DNA from: an uncultured Dorea sp.
GTDB lineage: Bacteria; Bacillota; Clostridia; Lachnospirales; Lachnospiraceae
Direction: 5' to 3'
NCBI GenBank assembly: GCA_948844705.1
Contig: CAQNVT010000183.1
Span: 1 to 19,178, forward strand
Length of the DNA stretch: 19,178 nt
The translations under genes were made by a program, and so were the position numbers. Positions 7,831-14,972 of this stretch are shown here, piece by piece (the first letter of the stretch is position 1; the number at the start of each line of letters is the position of its first letter). The notes below the pieces were generated by a model. It searched no databases. It was not told where the DNA came from and saw only the letters and a program-made list of their open reading frames with translations.

Positions 7831-9104
7831 TATCTGTCACCTACTTTCTCAGGATTTGCAATATAGCCTGCGATCGCGCTCGCCGCCGCTACTTCCGGGG
7901 ACGCAAGATAAATAAGAGAATCCACATGTCCCATTCTTCCTACAAAGTTGCGGTTTGTCGTGGATACACACCGCTCTCCTGCTGCCATAACTCCCATATG
8001 TCCTCCCATACACGGACCGCAGCTCGGTGTATTCACCGCACATCCCGCATCAACAAATATATCAAGAAGCCCTTCCTTTATACACTGCTTGTAAATCTTC
8101 TGTGTCGCCGGAATGACCATGACGCGCACATCCGGATGGACCGTGTGCCCTTTCAAAATTGCCGCGGCCTTTCTCATATCCTCCATACGGCCGTTTGTAC
8201 AGGAACCGATCACAACCTGCTGAATCTTCACCGGCTCCATCGCCTCGATCTCATCGATTGTCTTCGCATTACCCGGAAGATGCGGGAATGCAACCGTCGG
8301 ACGCACCTCTGACAGATTAATCTCCACTACCTCATCATACACGGCGTCCTCGTCGGCCGCGTAGATCTGATAGCTTTTCTTTGTATGCTCCCTCAGGTAT
8401 TCCTCAGCCTTTTCATCCACCGGGAAGATCCCGTTCTTGGCTCCGGCCTCAATTGCCATATTTGCCATTGTAAAACGGTCATCCATGGACAGCTCACCGA
8501 TTCCCTCCCCGGTAAATTCCATAGATTTATACAGTGCGCCGTCCACGCCGATTCTGCCTATAATGTGAATAATAATATCCTTTCCGCTCACATACGGCCC
8601 CGGCTTTCCCGAGAGCACAAACTTTATCGCCGACGGCACCTTAAACCATAATTCTCCGGTCGCCATTCCTGTCGCAATGTCCGTCGTACCGACTCCCGTC
8701 GAAAATGCTCCCAGCGCTCCGTATGTACAGGTGTGGGAATCCGCACCGATAATACACTCGCCCGCCGCAACCACTCCTGCCTCCGGAAGGATCGCATGCT
8801 CCACGCCCGACTTTCCCTGCTCAAAATACCATGTAAGCCCCTGCTCTCTTGCAAACTCGCGGATAGCCTTTGAATTCTCCGCGGACTTAATATCCTTGTT
8901 CGGCGTAAAATGATCCGGCACCAGTACTACCTTATCCTTATCATATACCTTCTCCGCCATCTCCCGAAAGATCGGAAGCGCCATCGGCCCGGTAATATCA
9001 TTTGCCATAACCACGTCCAGCTTCGCCTCTATCAATTGTCCGGCCTCCACACGGTCAAGTCCCGCATGCGCCGCCAATATTTTCTGCGTCATTGTCATTC
9101 CCAT
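7830..9104 (-). CDS. leuC: 3-isopropylmalate dehydratase large subunit
   Basis: LeuC carries the [4Fe-4S] cluster and catalytic core of isopropylmalate isomerase. The protein is 424 residues, the compact type shared with archaeal and clostridial enzymes. Cluster ligands are Cys302 in [10 protein letters not shown], and Cys362 and Cys365 in [11 protein letters not shown]; substrate-contact stretches [20 protein letters not shown] (119-138) and the NFVGRMGH block are intact. The start is ATG at 9104 ([15 protein letters not shown]), placed by AGGAGG 9 nt upstream; the in-frame TTG at 9113 touches that site and cannot be used. It lies only 21 nt behind the surface-protein gene but has a candidate promoter inside that gene's last codons. 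Confidence 0.96.
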   Translation of the reverse strand: MGMTMTQKILAAHAGLDRVEAGQLIEAKLDVVMANDITGPMALPIFREMAEKVYDKDKVVLVPDHFTPNKDIKSAENSKAIREFAREQGLTWYFEQGKSGVEHAILPEAGVVAAGECIIGADSHTCTYGALGAFSTGVGTTDIATGMATGELWFKVPSAIKFVLSGKPGPYVSGKDIIIHIIGRIGVDGALYKSMEFTGEGIGELSMDDRFTMANMAIEAGAKNGIFPVDEKAEEYLREHTKKSYQIYAADEDAVYDEVVEINLSEVRPTVAFPHLPGNAKTIDEIEAMEPVKIQQVVIGSCTNGRMEDMRKAAAILKGHTVHPDVRVMVIPATQKIYKQCIKEGLLDIFVDAGCAVNTPSCGPCMGGHMGVMAAGERCVSTTNRNFVGRMGHVDSLIYLASPEVAAASAIAGYIANPEKVGDR

Positions 9105-9113
9105 CTGCGACAA

Positions 9114-9119
9114 CCTCCT
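9114..9119 (-). promoter_or_regulatory. Ribosome binding site that fixes the leuC start
   Basis: AGGAGG lies 9 nt before the ATG at 9104. An earlier in-frame TTG at 9113 abuts the site directly and so is ruled out as the start. Confidence 0.85.
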
Positions 9120-9125
9120 GTTCTT

Positions 9126-11462
9126 CTATTTCGTCTTTCGCATTATTGTAACACAACTGAACACGGCAGCGCAAGAAAGAACGAGCAACAGGATAAAAAC
9201 CGACAAGGTCCGTGCATTTATATCGCCGGTTTTCGGAGCGGACTTTACCTCCGGCTGCGGTTTTTCCGGCTCCTCTATAGCCACAGTCTGATATTTGTTA
9301 TTAATATCCTTGTGCTCCGCAACCATTTCCGGCTTTTCCGGCTCTGTTATATCATACAGCTCTTCAAAGATCACGGCCTCCGATCCGCCGAGCTTTTCTG
9401 CCGGAAATGAAAACTCGATTTCCACCTGCTGCTTCTCCTCCGCAGCAATAAATTCGATTTCATTTTCCACAGGCTCTCCGTCGATCATAAGCCTTGCATT
9501 CTCCTCCTTAAGCATCTCATAACCGTACAGCCTGTATTTTTTTCCTTTTTCAAGGCCGTCAATAGACACCTTGTCAATGATCACAGCCTCTCCTTCTGCC
9601 GATACCGCTTTGGAACCGTCGGATTTATTGGATGCCGTCGTATGAATAGAGATTTCTCTTTCCTCCGGTTCTTCCGGTTCTTCCGGTTCTTCCGGTTCCT
9701 CCGGCTCTTCCGGTTCCTCCGGTATATCCGGGGCTTCATCTACCAGTGTTCCCAAGTCTATCACCTTTTTCTCCCGATACACTGACACCTCAAACGGAGG
9801 GATCAACAGATATTCTTCATTTGCTTCACATGCAAGCTCGGTGATCTGGTACACATCATACGGCAGCGCTCCCAGCTCGTCATCCGGATCACCCGCTCCG
9901 AACCAGATTCCGTCAAGGCTGGTAGTTCCGGCATTCGTATTCTGCGTGTGGGGATTCCAGTCGGAAGCCGTACTGAACTGTCCGTTTTCATCCGTAATTA
10001 CGATATGGCTTTCTCCGGTAGTCATGCTGGCGATCTCAAAAGGCACGCCTGCAAGCCTCTTATGAGCCTCTCCTCCTACCTTGATCCCCTCCAGGTCTCC
10101 GCGGATCACCCTGTCCCACACAGAATATACATTTCCTCCGGTAAGCGCCGCGGCATTTCCCTTTTCCCTTACAACAGACACATATTTCCCGGTAATTTTC
10201 TTTCCGTCCTCCGCACACAAATAGGAGCCCTTTAAAAGATATCCCTCCGGCGCTTTTGTCTCCTCAACAGAATAGGTTCCCAGAGGCAGAACGGCGTTTC
10301 CCTTTTCATCCGTATAAAACGCCTCGCACCCTTCTCCCTTATATTCCTCTTTAAGCTCTGCCCTATATACCGGTTTTCCATTTTCCTGGCTTTCCTTTGT
10401 AACAAGAACCCAGGTGCGCTTTGGACTGCCTTCTGTTTTACCTGACATGTTATCATAATATTTGACCGTAAATTCCGCGCCGGCAAGAGATGCCCTTCCC
10501 TGAGCCGCCCCCTTCGTCTCCTGATCGATTTTCCTGACGGAAAGTCCTGCCGCATCATATTTCGGAATATCCGTTAGCTTAAGAACCGCCGTCTCTTTGG
10601 CGGACACCGTAACCGTATAGGTTTTCTGGTCAAGTGCATATCCTTTAGGAGCCAAAAGCTCCTTTACATAGTAGGTGCCCGCTTTAAGCTCCAGCGTATT
10701 GCTGTTCCCTGACGCATCGGCCGTAAGCACCCCTGCCTGGGTCAAAAGACCCGCGTCCGAATACACGCCGTACTGTGCGCCTTCTATGGAATAGCAGCCG
10801 TTTCCGTCGGTAACGGCCGCATTTGCGGAAGCCTTTACAAGCTTCACGAAGCCCTTATCCTCCACACCGCGGAACACAACATAGGAAGCATAGCTTTTTC
10901 CATGGCCTCCCTCCACCTCCCACATTTTGTCAAAACGGCAGTGCACGGTTCCGGTGCCCTCACACCAGCTGGAATATGCCGGATGAAACCAATAGGCGCT
11001 TGCCCCTTCTCCCCATGCATGATAGATGCTGTAGTCCTCACCTATGATTCCCGTATGGACATCCACACCCGATGCGTTGAAAAATATGACAACGTCTCCC
11101 GCTTTGATCACCCCTGCCGCATAGTCTCTGTTAAAATCCTCCGCGGAGGCACCCTCGGCCGCCTGTGAGCCATGGCTTCTCCCATAGCTTAAAATATTGC
11201 CCGTATTGCGACCCATGTCTGTACCTAACTGACGTCCGACCCATGTCACATACCCGGAGCAGTCCCATCCGTCTGTCGTTGTCCCTCCCCAGACATAAGG
11301 AATTCCAAGTCCCGACCTTGCCACGGCTATTACCTCCTCTGCCGTCTTTCCTTCAAACAACGCAGCCGCATCCGAAGCCTCTGCCGTAATTGTCCCGGCA
11401 TGATACAAGAGCACTGAGACCAGCAGTGCAACGGTAAAAAATAGCATACCTCTCCTTACCAT
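9126..11462 (-). CDS. NlpC/P60 hydrolase fused to Cna-B/VaFE surface adhesin with sortase signal
   Basis: This 778-residue exported cell-wall protein has a signal peptide at 1-29 (MVRRGMLFFTVALLVSVLLY). Residues 40-180 form an NlpC/P60 domain, a cysteine peptidase fold that cuts peptidoglycan stem peptides, with Cys68 in DGWDCSGYVTW, His136 in DVHTGII and His148 in YHAWG. Two Cna-B/SpaA-like domains follow at about 204-300 (VKELLAPKGYAL) and 305-450 (VEETKAPEGYLL), then a SpaA-like domain at 453-570 (AGVPFEIASMTTGESH). Residues 581-601 are seven PEE repeats. A VaFE domain spans 603-730, with Thr608/609 and Gln725 placed for a T-Q ester bond. The tail SAPKTGD (741-747), hydrophobic helix and MRKTK form a sortase signal, a variant of LPXTG. 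ATG at 11462 has AAGGAG 8 nt upstream. It probably remodels the wall and displays a stalk; the ligand is unknown. Confidence 0.9.
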   Translation of the reverse strand: MVRRGMLFFTVALLVSVLLYHAGTITAEASDAAALFEGKTAEEVIAVARSGLGIPYVWGGTTTDGWDCSGYVTWVGRQLGTDMGRNTGNILSYGRSHGSQAAEGASAEDFNRDYAAGVIKAGDVVIFFNASGVDVHTGIIGEDYSIYHAWGEGASAYWFHPAYSSWCEGTGTVHCRFDKMWEVEGGHGKSYASYVVFRGVEDKGFVKLVKASANAAVTDGNGCYSIEGAQYGVYSDAGLLTQAGVLTADASGNSNTLELKAGTYYVKELLAPKGYALDQKTYTVTVSAKETAVLKLTDIPKYDAAGLSVRKIDQETKGAAQGRASLAGAEFTVKYYDNMSGKTEGSPKRTWVLVTKESQENGKPVYRAELKEEYKGEGCEAFYTDEKGNAVLPLGTYSVEETKAPEGYLLKGSYLCAEDGKKITGKYVSVVREKGNAAALTGGNVYSVWDRVIRGDLEGIKVGGEAHKRLAGVPFEIASMTTGESHIVITDENGQFSTASDWNPHTQNTNAGTTSLDGIWFGAGDPDDELGALPYDVYQITELACEANEEYLLIPPFEVSVYREKKVIDLGTLVDEAPDIPEEPEEPEEPEEPEEPEEPEEREISIHTTASNKSDGSKAVSAEGEAVIIDKVSIDGLEKGKKYRLYGYEMLKEENARLMIDGEPVENEIEFIAAEEKQQVEIEFSFPAEKLGGSEAVIFEELYDITEPEKPEMVAEHKDINNKYQTVAIEEPEKPQPEVKSAPKTGDINARTLSVFILLLVLSCAAVFSCVTIMRKTK
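9145..9174 (-). promoter_or_regulatory. Candidate leuC promoter nested in the end of the upstream gene
   Basis: Within the last codons of the surface-protein gene, TTGCGC (9169-9174) is followed after 18 nt by TACAAT (9145-9150), which carries an extended -10 TGT directly before it (9151-9153). Transcription would start near 9138 and give a leader of about 34 nt before leuC. The bases also encode the end of the anchor helix and basic tail of the surface protein. Confidence 0.55.
9660..9722 (-). repeat. Seven 9-bp tandem repeats encoding PEE
   Basis: Seven near-identical 9-bp units, seen on the plus strand as CCGGTTCTT variants, encode seven consecutive Pro-Glu-Glu triplets at residues 581-601 of the surface protein. 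The rigid acidic spacer sits between the SpaA-like part and the VaFE domain. As units are 9 bp, slippage would change spacer length without breaking the frame. Confidence 0.92.
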
Positions 11463-11533
11463 ATTTCATTCTCCTTTTCATTCAATTGTCAATAGTTACC
11501 GTCTGTTTCTGCCCTCCTTTTCCGTATCAGTTT

Positions 11534-11622
11534 CTCGTTTTGAAAATCCGGGAAGATTGTTTTCCCTGTCCGGGGGATTCCCCATGAACCTTTGTTCAGA
11601 AAAATAGAATTTCTTAGACGAG
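11534..11622 (-). promoter_or_regulatory. Structured 5' leader of the surface-protein gene
   Basis: The transcript expected from the promoter at 11630-11658 begins almost at CTCGT (11618-11622), which can pair with ACGAG (11534-11538). This closes a region with three small hairpins: GAAC/GTTC, GGGG/CCCC and GGGAA/TTCCC. The leader is about 160 nt before the ATG. I could not match it to a known riboswitch; c-di-GMP-I, c-di-GMP-II and ydaO consensus cores are not evident. It may be a regulatory RNA element or simply a stabilising leader. Confidence 0.4.
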
Positions 11623-11629
11623 TGCTATT

Positions 11630-11658
11630 ATCATAAATTTTTTCTTGGTATTTGTCAA
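11630..11658 (-). promoter_or_regulatory. Sigma-A promoter of the surface-protein gene
   Basis: A perfect -35 TTGACA (11653-11658) is followed after 17 nt by -10 TATGAT (11630-11635) on the minus strand. The start would be near 11623. It lies just after the terminator of the upstream permease gene, so this is an independent unit. Confidence 0.85.
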
Positions 11659-11693
11659 TATTTTCCTCACCGAAATATTGCACAAAAAATCAA

Positions 11694-11721
11694 GAAAAAA
11701 GACCGATTCTAAAATCGGTCT
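11694..11721 (-). terminator. Intrinsic terminator overlapping the end of the permease gene
   Basis: On the minus strand AGACCGATT pairs perfectly with AATCGGTCT across a TTAG loop, followed by a run of T residues. The stop codon TAG of the CmpB-type gene lies inside the loop, so the last codons form the 5' arm of the hairpin. Confidence 0.92.
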
Positions 11722-12533
11722 CTAATCTTCATCTTAAGCTCCTCCAGGATCACCCTGTGCTGTCTGGATTCCATCTTAGGAAATGCATGGACAAGACGTC
11801 TGACCATTCTGCTCCTCTGCCCGGCAAGCTCTTCATACCGTCTCTTAAGCTCTTCCCGGTATTCCTCCAGCCGTTCCTTCGACTCCTCTGTTTTCTCCTC
11901 CAGACGCTTCCTGCCTTCTTCCTTAATCTCCATCGTTTCCATCACATTTTCATAAATCGACTCTCCAAGCTTATCGGAAAGCTCCCTGAGCTCCCCTGCA
12001 ATTTTCTCCATGGCATCCAGCTGCCTGTTAAATTTCAGAATACCGGAAGCAGTAACATACAGATCGGCAGATAATATGCCCGTAAGCACGGTGATCACTA
12101 TAATTCCCAGCATAAACGGTATCACAGAAAGCATCTTATAAATAACCGGATGGATCACTCTCACAATAGCAACACAGGCAACTCCCCATACAAGAGAAAA
12201 TATAAGGCACACATATCCCCCGATATTCAGCGGCTGCTTAGAATAATCCCACCATTTATGATGAAAAATCCTGTCCATGAAATACCCCGTAAGCCCCTCA
12301 AGCACCGTCACAAGAACCGTAGATGCTATATACAGTACCGGAAGGTTGTCTGAAAGCGGCGTAAGAAACAAAAGCACCGTACTGACGCCTACGCCGTAGA
12401 TCGGGCAGATCGGACCGTTTAAAAATCCCCGGTTTACAAACTTTCCTTCCTTAACCGCCGCATATGCGACTTCCGTACACCAGCCCAGCAATCCATATGT
12501 AAAAAAATATAAAATCAAATAATAAATCTGCAT
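11709..12533 (-). CDS. CmpB-type putative ABC transporter permease with coiled-coil tail
   Basis: The N-terminal ~165 residues carry several hydrophobic segments and match the CmpB/DUF1113-type 'putative ABC transporter permease' family common in Clostridia: YGLLGWCTEVAYAAVKEGKF, NRGFLNGPICPIYGVG and YFMDRIFHHKWWDYS. The role of this family is not established, and no ATPase gene lies next to it. Residues from about 175 to the end are a highly charged, probably cytoplasmic coiled coil (EEGRKRLEEKTEESKERLEE). The start is taken as ATG at 12533, since GGAG lies 8 nt upstream; an ATG at 12539 two codons earlier is possible and would give 276 residues. It is transcribed alone, ending at its own terminator, from a promoter interlocked with that of feoA. 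Confidence 0.8.
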   Translation of the reverse strand: MQIYYLILYFFTYGLLGWCTEVAYAAVKEGKFVNRGFLNGPICPIYGVGVSTVLLFLTPLSDNLPVLYIASTVLVTVLEGLTGYFMDRIFHHKWWDYSKQPLNIGGYVCLIFSLVWGVACVAIVRVIHPVIYKMLSVIPFMLGIIVITVLTGILSADLYVTASGILKFNRQLDAMEKIAGELRELSDKLGESIYENVMETMEIKEEGRKRLEEKTEESKERLEEYREELKRRYEELAGQRSRMVRRLVHAFPKMESRQHRVILEELKMKIRDRF

Positions 12534-12565
12534 ATGCATCTCTCCAATCCCTTTCCTTTGAAAGG

Positions 12566-12594
12566 ATTATACTTCACATTGCCAATTTCGTCAA
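12566..12594 (-). promoter_or_regulatory. Sigma-A promoter of the CmpB-type gene, interlocked with the feoA promoter
   Basis: On the minus strand TTGACG (12589-12594) is followed after 17 nt by a perfect TATAAT (12566-12571). Its -35 element lies inside the spacer of the plus-strand feoA promoter, and the feoA -35 lies inside its own spacer. Confidence 0.8.
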
Positions 12595-12607
12595 ATAGTG
12601 CTATAGT
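12579..12607 (+). promoter_or_regulatory. Sigma-A promoter of feoA-feoB
   Basis: On the plus strand TTGCCA (12579-12584) is followed after 17 nt by TATAGT (12602-12607). Transcription would start near 12614, leaving a leader of about 50 nt that contains the Fur-like site and the feoA ribosome site. Confidence 0.75.
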
Positions 12608-12626
12608 TATTCATAGAATCGACTAA

Positions 12627-12642
12627 TGATTAATAATTATCA
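12627..12642. promoter_or_regulatory. Possible Fur-type iron operator
   Basis: TGATTAATAATTATCA resembles the Fur 7-1-7 inverted repeat TGATAAT-N-ATTATCA: the right half is perfect, the left half is offset by one base. It lies just downstream of the predicted feoA start, where a bound repressor would block transcription. Ferrous uptake genes are commonly Fur- or DtxR-controlled; no DtxR-type palindrome stands out here. AT-rich sequence makes chance similarity possible. Confidence 0.4.
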
Positions 12643-12664
12643 AAATCAAAAAGGAGAATCTCCT

Positions 12665-12892
12665 ATGACATTAAAGCAGGGAAAAAACAACAAAAGCTAT
12701 CAAGTACTCTCTATTGATACCGAGCTGCGTCTGGAACGCCGCCTGGAAGCCCTGGGGCTTACGGCCGGAACCCGGATCACGATACTTAACAATAATAAAA
12801 AGGGAGCGCTGACCGCAAAATTCCGCGGTACGCGTTTTGCTCTGGGCAGACAGATTGCGGATCATATTGAGGTAAAGGAGGCGGACAGATAA
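12665..12892 (+). CDS. feoA: FeoA ferrous iron transport protein
   Basis: FeoA is a small cytoplasmic SH3-fold protein needed for FeoB-driven iron(II) uptake. The 75-residue protein shows the expected pattern: LERRLEALGLTAGTRITILNN, then a short loop and LGRQIADHIEV at the end. The start is ATG at 12665, set by AAGGAG 8 nt upstream; an upstream in-frame ATG at 12626 would add 13 residues that include the ribosome site. AGGAG (12652-12656) can pair with CTCCT (12660-12664) directly before the ATG. The stop overlaps the feoB start as TAATG. Confidence 0.93.
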   Translation: MTLKQGKNNKSYQVLSIDTELRLERRLEALGLTAGTRITILNNNKKGALTAKFRGTRFALGRQIADHIEVKEADR

Positions 12893-14934
12893 TGGCTGAT
12901 ACAATCAATGTCGGATTCATCGGCAACCCCAACTGCGGAAAGACAACACTTTTCAACGCATTTACCGGAGCGAACCTGAAAGTCGCCAACTGGCCCGGAG
13001 TTACCGTTGAAAAAAAAGAGGGAAGAACCACTTATGAGGGGCAGGAGTTTAAGCTTATTGACCTTCCGGGTATCTACAGTCTCACCTCCTATACAATGGA
13101 GGAAACCGTATCAAGAGAATGCATTATGAGCGATGAGGTTGACGTGATCGTCAATGTCATCGATGCTTCCTGCCTTGAGCGAAACCTGTATCTTACCTTG
13201 CAGCTTCTGGAGCTGGGTAAACCGGTGGTTCTGGCACTTAACATGATGGATATCGTCGAAGAACGGGGAATGGAGATCGATTTACACCGTCTTCCGGAAA
13301 TGCTCGGCACACCGGCAATTCCGGTGTCCGCAAGAAAGAAGACCGGACTTAGTATTTTACTTCACGCAGTGTCACACCACAAGGAATATCAGTCCCAGGG
13401 ACCTTATATACACCACCACAAGGACAAGCATTCTTCACACCGTCACAACCACCACGAAGAATATGCCATGGTATATGAGGACTATATAGAAGACAAGATC
13501 GACCTGATCATAAGCGAGCTGGCCGTACGCTGTCCTGATATCAATAACAAAAGATGGTACGCCATCAAGCTGTTAGAGAAAGACGGTACGGTAACCGATG
13601 CCTGTCCGGTCTCACTTTCGGATGTGATCGACAGAAGCTATGAAAAGGATATTATTAACCAGAAATATGATTTTATCGAGGAAATCATATCCGAAGTACT
13701 GGTCAATAAATCAGAAAAAGAGGCTTCCACCGAAAGGATCGACCGTTATATGACAGACCGGTGGCTGGGGCTTCCTATTTTCCTTTGTATTATGGCGCTT
13801 GTGTTCTTTTTTACCTTTACGATCGGAGACTGGCTGAAGGGATATTTTGAGATTGCATTGGAGGTGTTTTCAGGCTTTGCGGCTTCCGCGCTTTCTTCTA
13901 TACATACCAATCCCATGCTGACCTCCCTTATTGTAGACGGCATTATATCAGGAGTAGGCGGAATCCTTACCTTCCTGCCCAATATCTTTATCCTGTTTCT
14001 CGCACTTGCCGTTTTAGAGGACAGCGGATACATGTCGAGAGTTGCTTTTGTAATGGATGACATCATGAGTCATCTTGGACTGTCCGGACGCGCGTTCCTT
14101 CCCCTTCTTCTGGGCTTTGGGTGCTCCGTTCCGGCTGTGATGGCATCCCGGGCACTGGAACATAAAAAGGATCGTTTTAAGACGATCCTTGTAACACCAT
14201 TTATGTCCTGCAGCGCAAGACTCCCGATCTATGTGTTATTTTCTTCCATGTTTTTTGAAAAATATGCCATGCTTGTGTGCTATTCCATGTATCTGCTTGG
14301 CATCATCATTGCGATCGCCACCGCATTTATCCTGTCAAAGCTGGACGGAAGCAGCTCCGATCATGCACTTTTGATCGAGCTGCCGGAATACAAATCGCCA
14401 AATGCCCACACGATTGCCATCTATGTATGGCAAAAGATCAAGGACTACCTGACAAAGGCCGGAACTGTTATCTTCATTGCTTCCATCATCATGTGGGCCA
14501 TCTTAAATTTCGGTCCTCACGGTTATGTTGCGGATATCACGGAAAGTTTCGGCTCTATGATAGGAAAGGCAGTCGTCCCGATATTTGCGCCGATCGGCCT
14601 CGGCTACTGGCAGATCATTGTAGCGTTGATTGCCGGGATCGCTGCCAAAGAGGTCGTTGTGTCAAGCTGCAGTGTCTTATTCGGAATTCAGAATATTACG
14701 ACAGCCCGCGGCATGGATGCGATGGTAGCGACCTTAGGCGGCCTCGGATTCGGTGCCGCCAATGCTTATGCACTGATGGTATTCTGCCTCCTGTATATTC
14801 CCTGCACCGCGACCATTGCTACAATCCATAGAGAATTGGGAAATATCAGGCAGACATTTGCAATCCTTCTTTTTCAGCTTCTTACCGCATGGGGCGTAAG
14901 CTTTATCGTATATCATATCGGGCTTCTGCTGTAG
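12892..14934 (+). CDS. feoB: FeoB ferrous iron transporter
   Basis: FeoB is the GTP-dependent inner-membrane transporter for Fe(II). The 680-residue protein has an N-terminal G domain: G1 GNPNCGKT (11-18), G3 DLPG (57-60), G4 NMMD (117-120), G5 SAR (146-148). A helical GDI-like stretch follows, then the membrane part from about residue 290 with two gate-like halves (GFGCSVPAVMASRALEHKKD, TPFMSCSARLPIYVLFSSM). Between the G domain and the membrane part, residues 162-188 hold ten histidines (HHHKDKHSSHRHNHH), an unusual insertion that may bind metal. The Cys in G1 is a known variant of the Ser form. The ATG overlaps the feoA stop. No feoC-like gene follows; the next gene is convergent after 12 nt. 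Confidence 0.97.
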   Translation: MADTINVGFIGNPNCGKTTLFNAFTGANLKVANWPGVTVEKKEGRTTYEGQEFKLIDLPGIYSLTSYTMEETVSRECIMSDEVDVIVNVIDASCLERNLYLTLQLLELGKPVVLALNMMDIVEERGMEIDLHRLPEMLGTPAIPVSARKKTGLSILLHAVSHHKEYQSQGPYIHHHKDKHSSHRHNHHEEYAMVYEDYIEDKIDLIISELAVRCPDINNKRWYAIKLLEKDGTVTDACPVSLSDVIDRSYEKDIINQKYDFIEEIISEVLVNKSEKEASTERIDRYMTDRWLGLPIFLCIMALVFFFTFTIGDWLKGYFEIALEVFSGFAASALSSIHTNPMLTSLIVDGIISGVGGILTFLPNIFILFLALAVLEDSGYMSRVAFVMDDIMSHLGLSGRAFLPLLLGFGCSVPAVMASRALEHKKDRFKTILVTPFMSCSARLPIYVLFSSMFFEKYAMLVCYSMYLLGIIIAIATAFILSKLDGSSSDHALLIELPEYKSPNAHTIAIYVWQKIKDYLTKAGTVIFIASIIMWAILNFGPHGYVADITESFGSMIGKAVVPIFAPIGLGYWQIIVALIAGIAAKEVVVSSCSVLFGIQNITTARGMDAMVATLGGLGFGAANAYALMVFCLLYIPCTATIATIHRELGNIRQTFAILLFQLLTAWGVSFIVYHIGLLL

Positions 14935-14945
14935 TTTGCCTCCTT

Positions 14946-14972
14946 CTTATCTGCTGCCGCTTTTCAGATAAG
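14946..14972. repeat. Inverted repeat at the convergent feoB/PHP gene ends
   Basis: CTTATCTG and CAGATAAG form a perfect 8-bp stem with an 11-nt loop, spanning the stop of the PHP gene and starting 12 nt after the feoB stop. No T-run follows on either strand, so it is at best a weak bidirectional terminator or a 3'-end stabilising hairpin. Confidence 0.5.

Noticed and set aside
11534..11622. c-di-GMP or c-di-AMP riboswitch ahead of the surface-protein gene
   Set aside because: The conserved cores of GEMM-I, GEMM-II and ydaO are not visible, so it is kept only as an unassigned structured leader.
11489..11683. 64-codon frame in the leader of the surface-protein gene
   Set aside because: Its start lies upstream of the promoter -35 element, so it is not in the predicted transcript, and no ribosome site is present.
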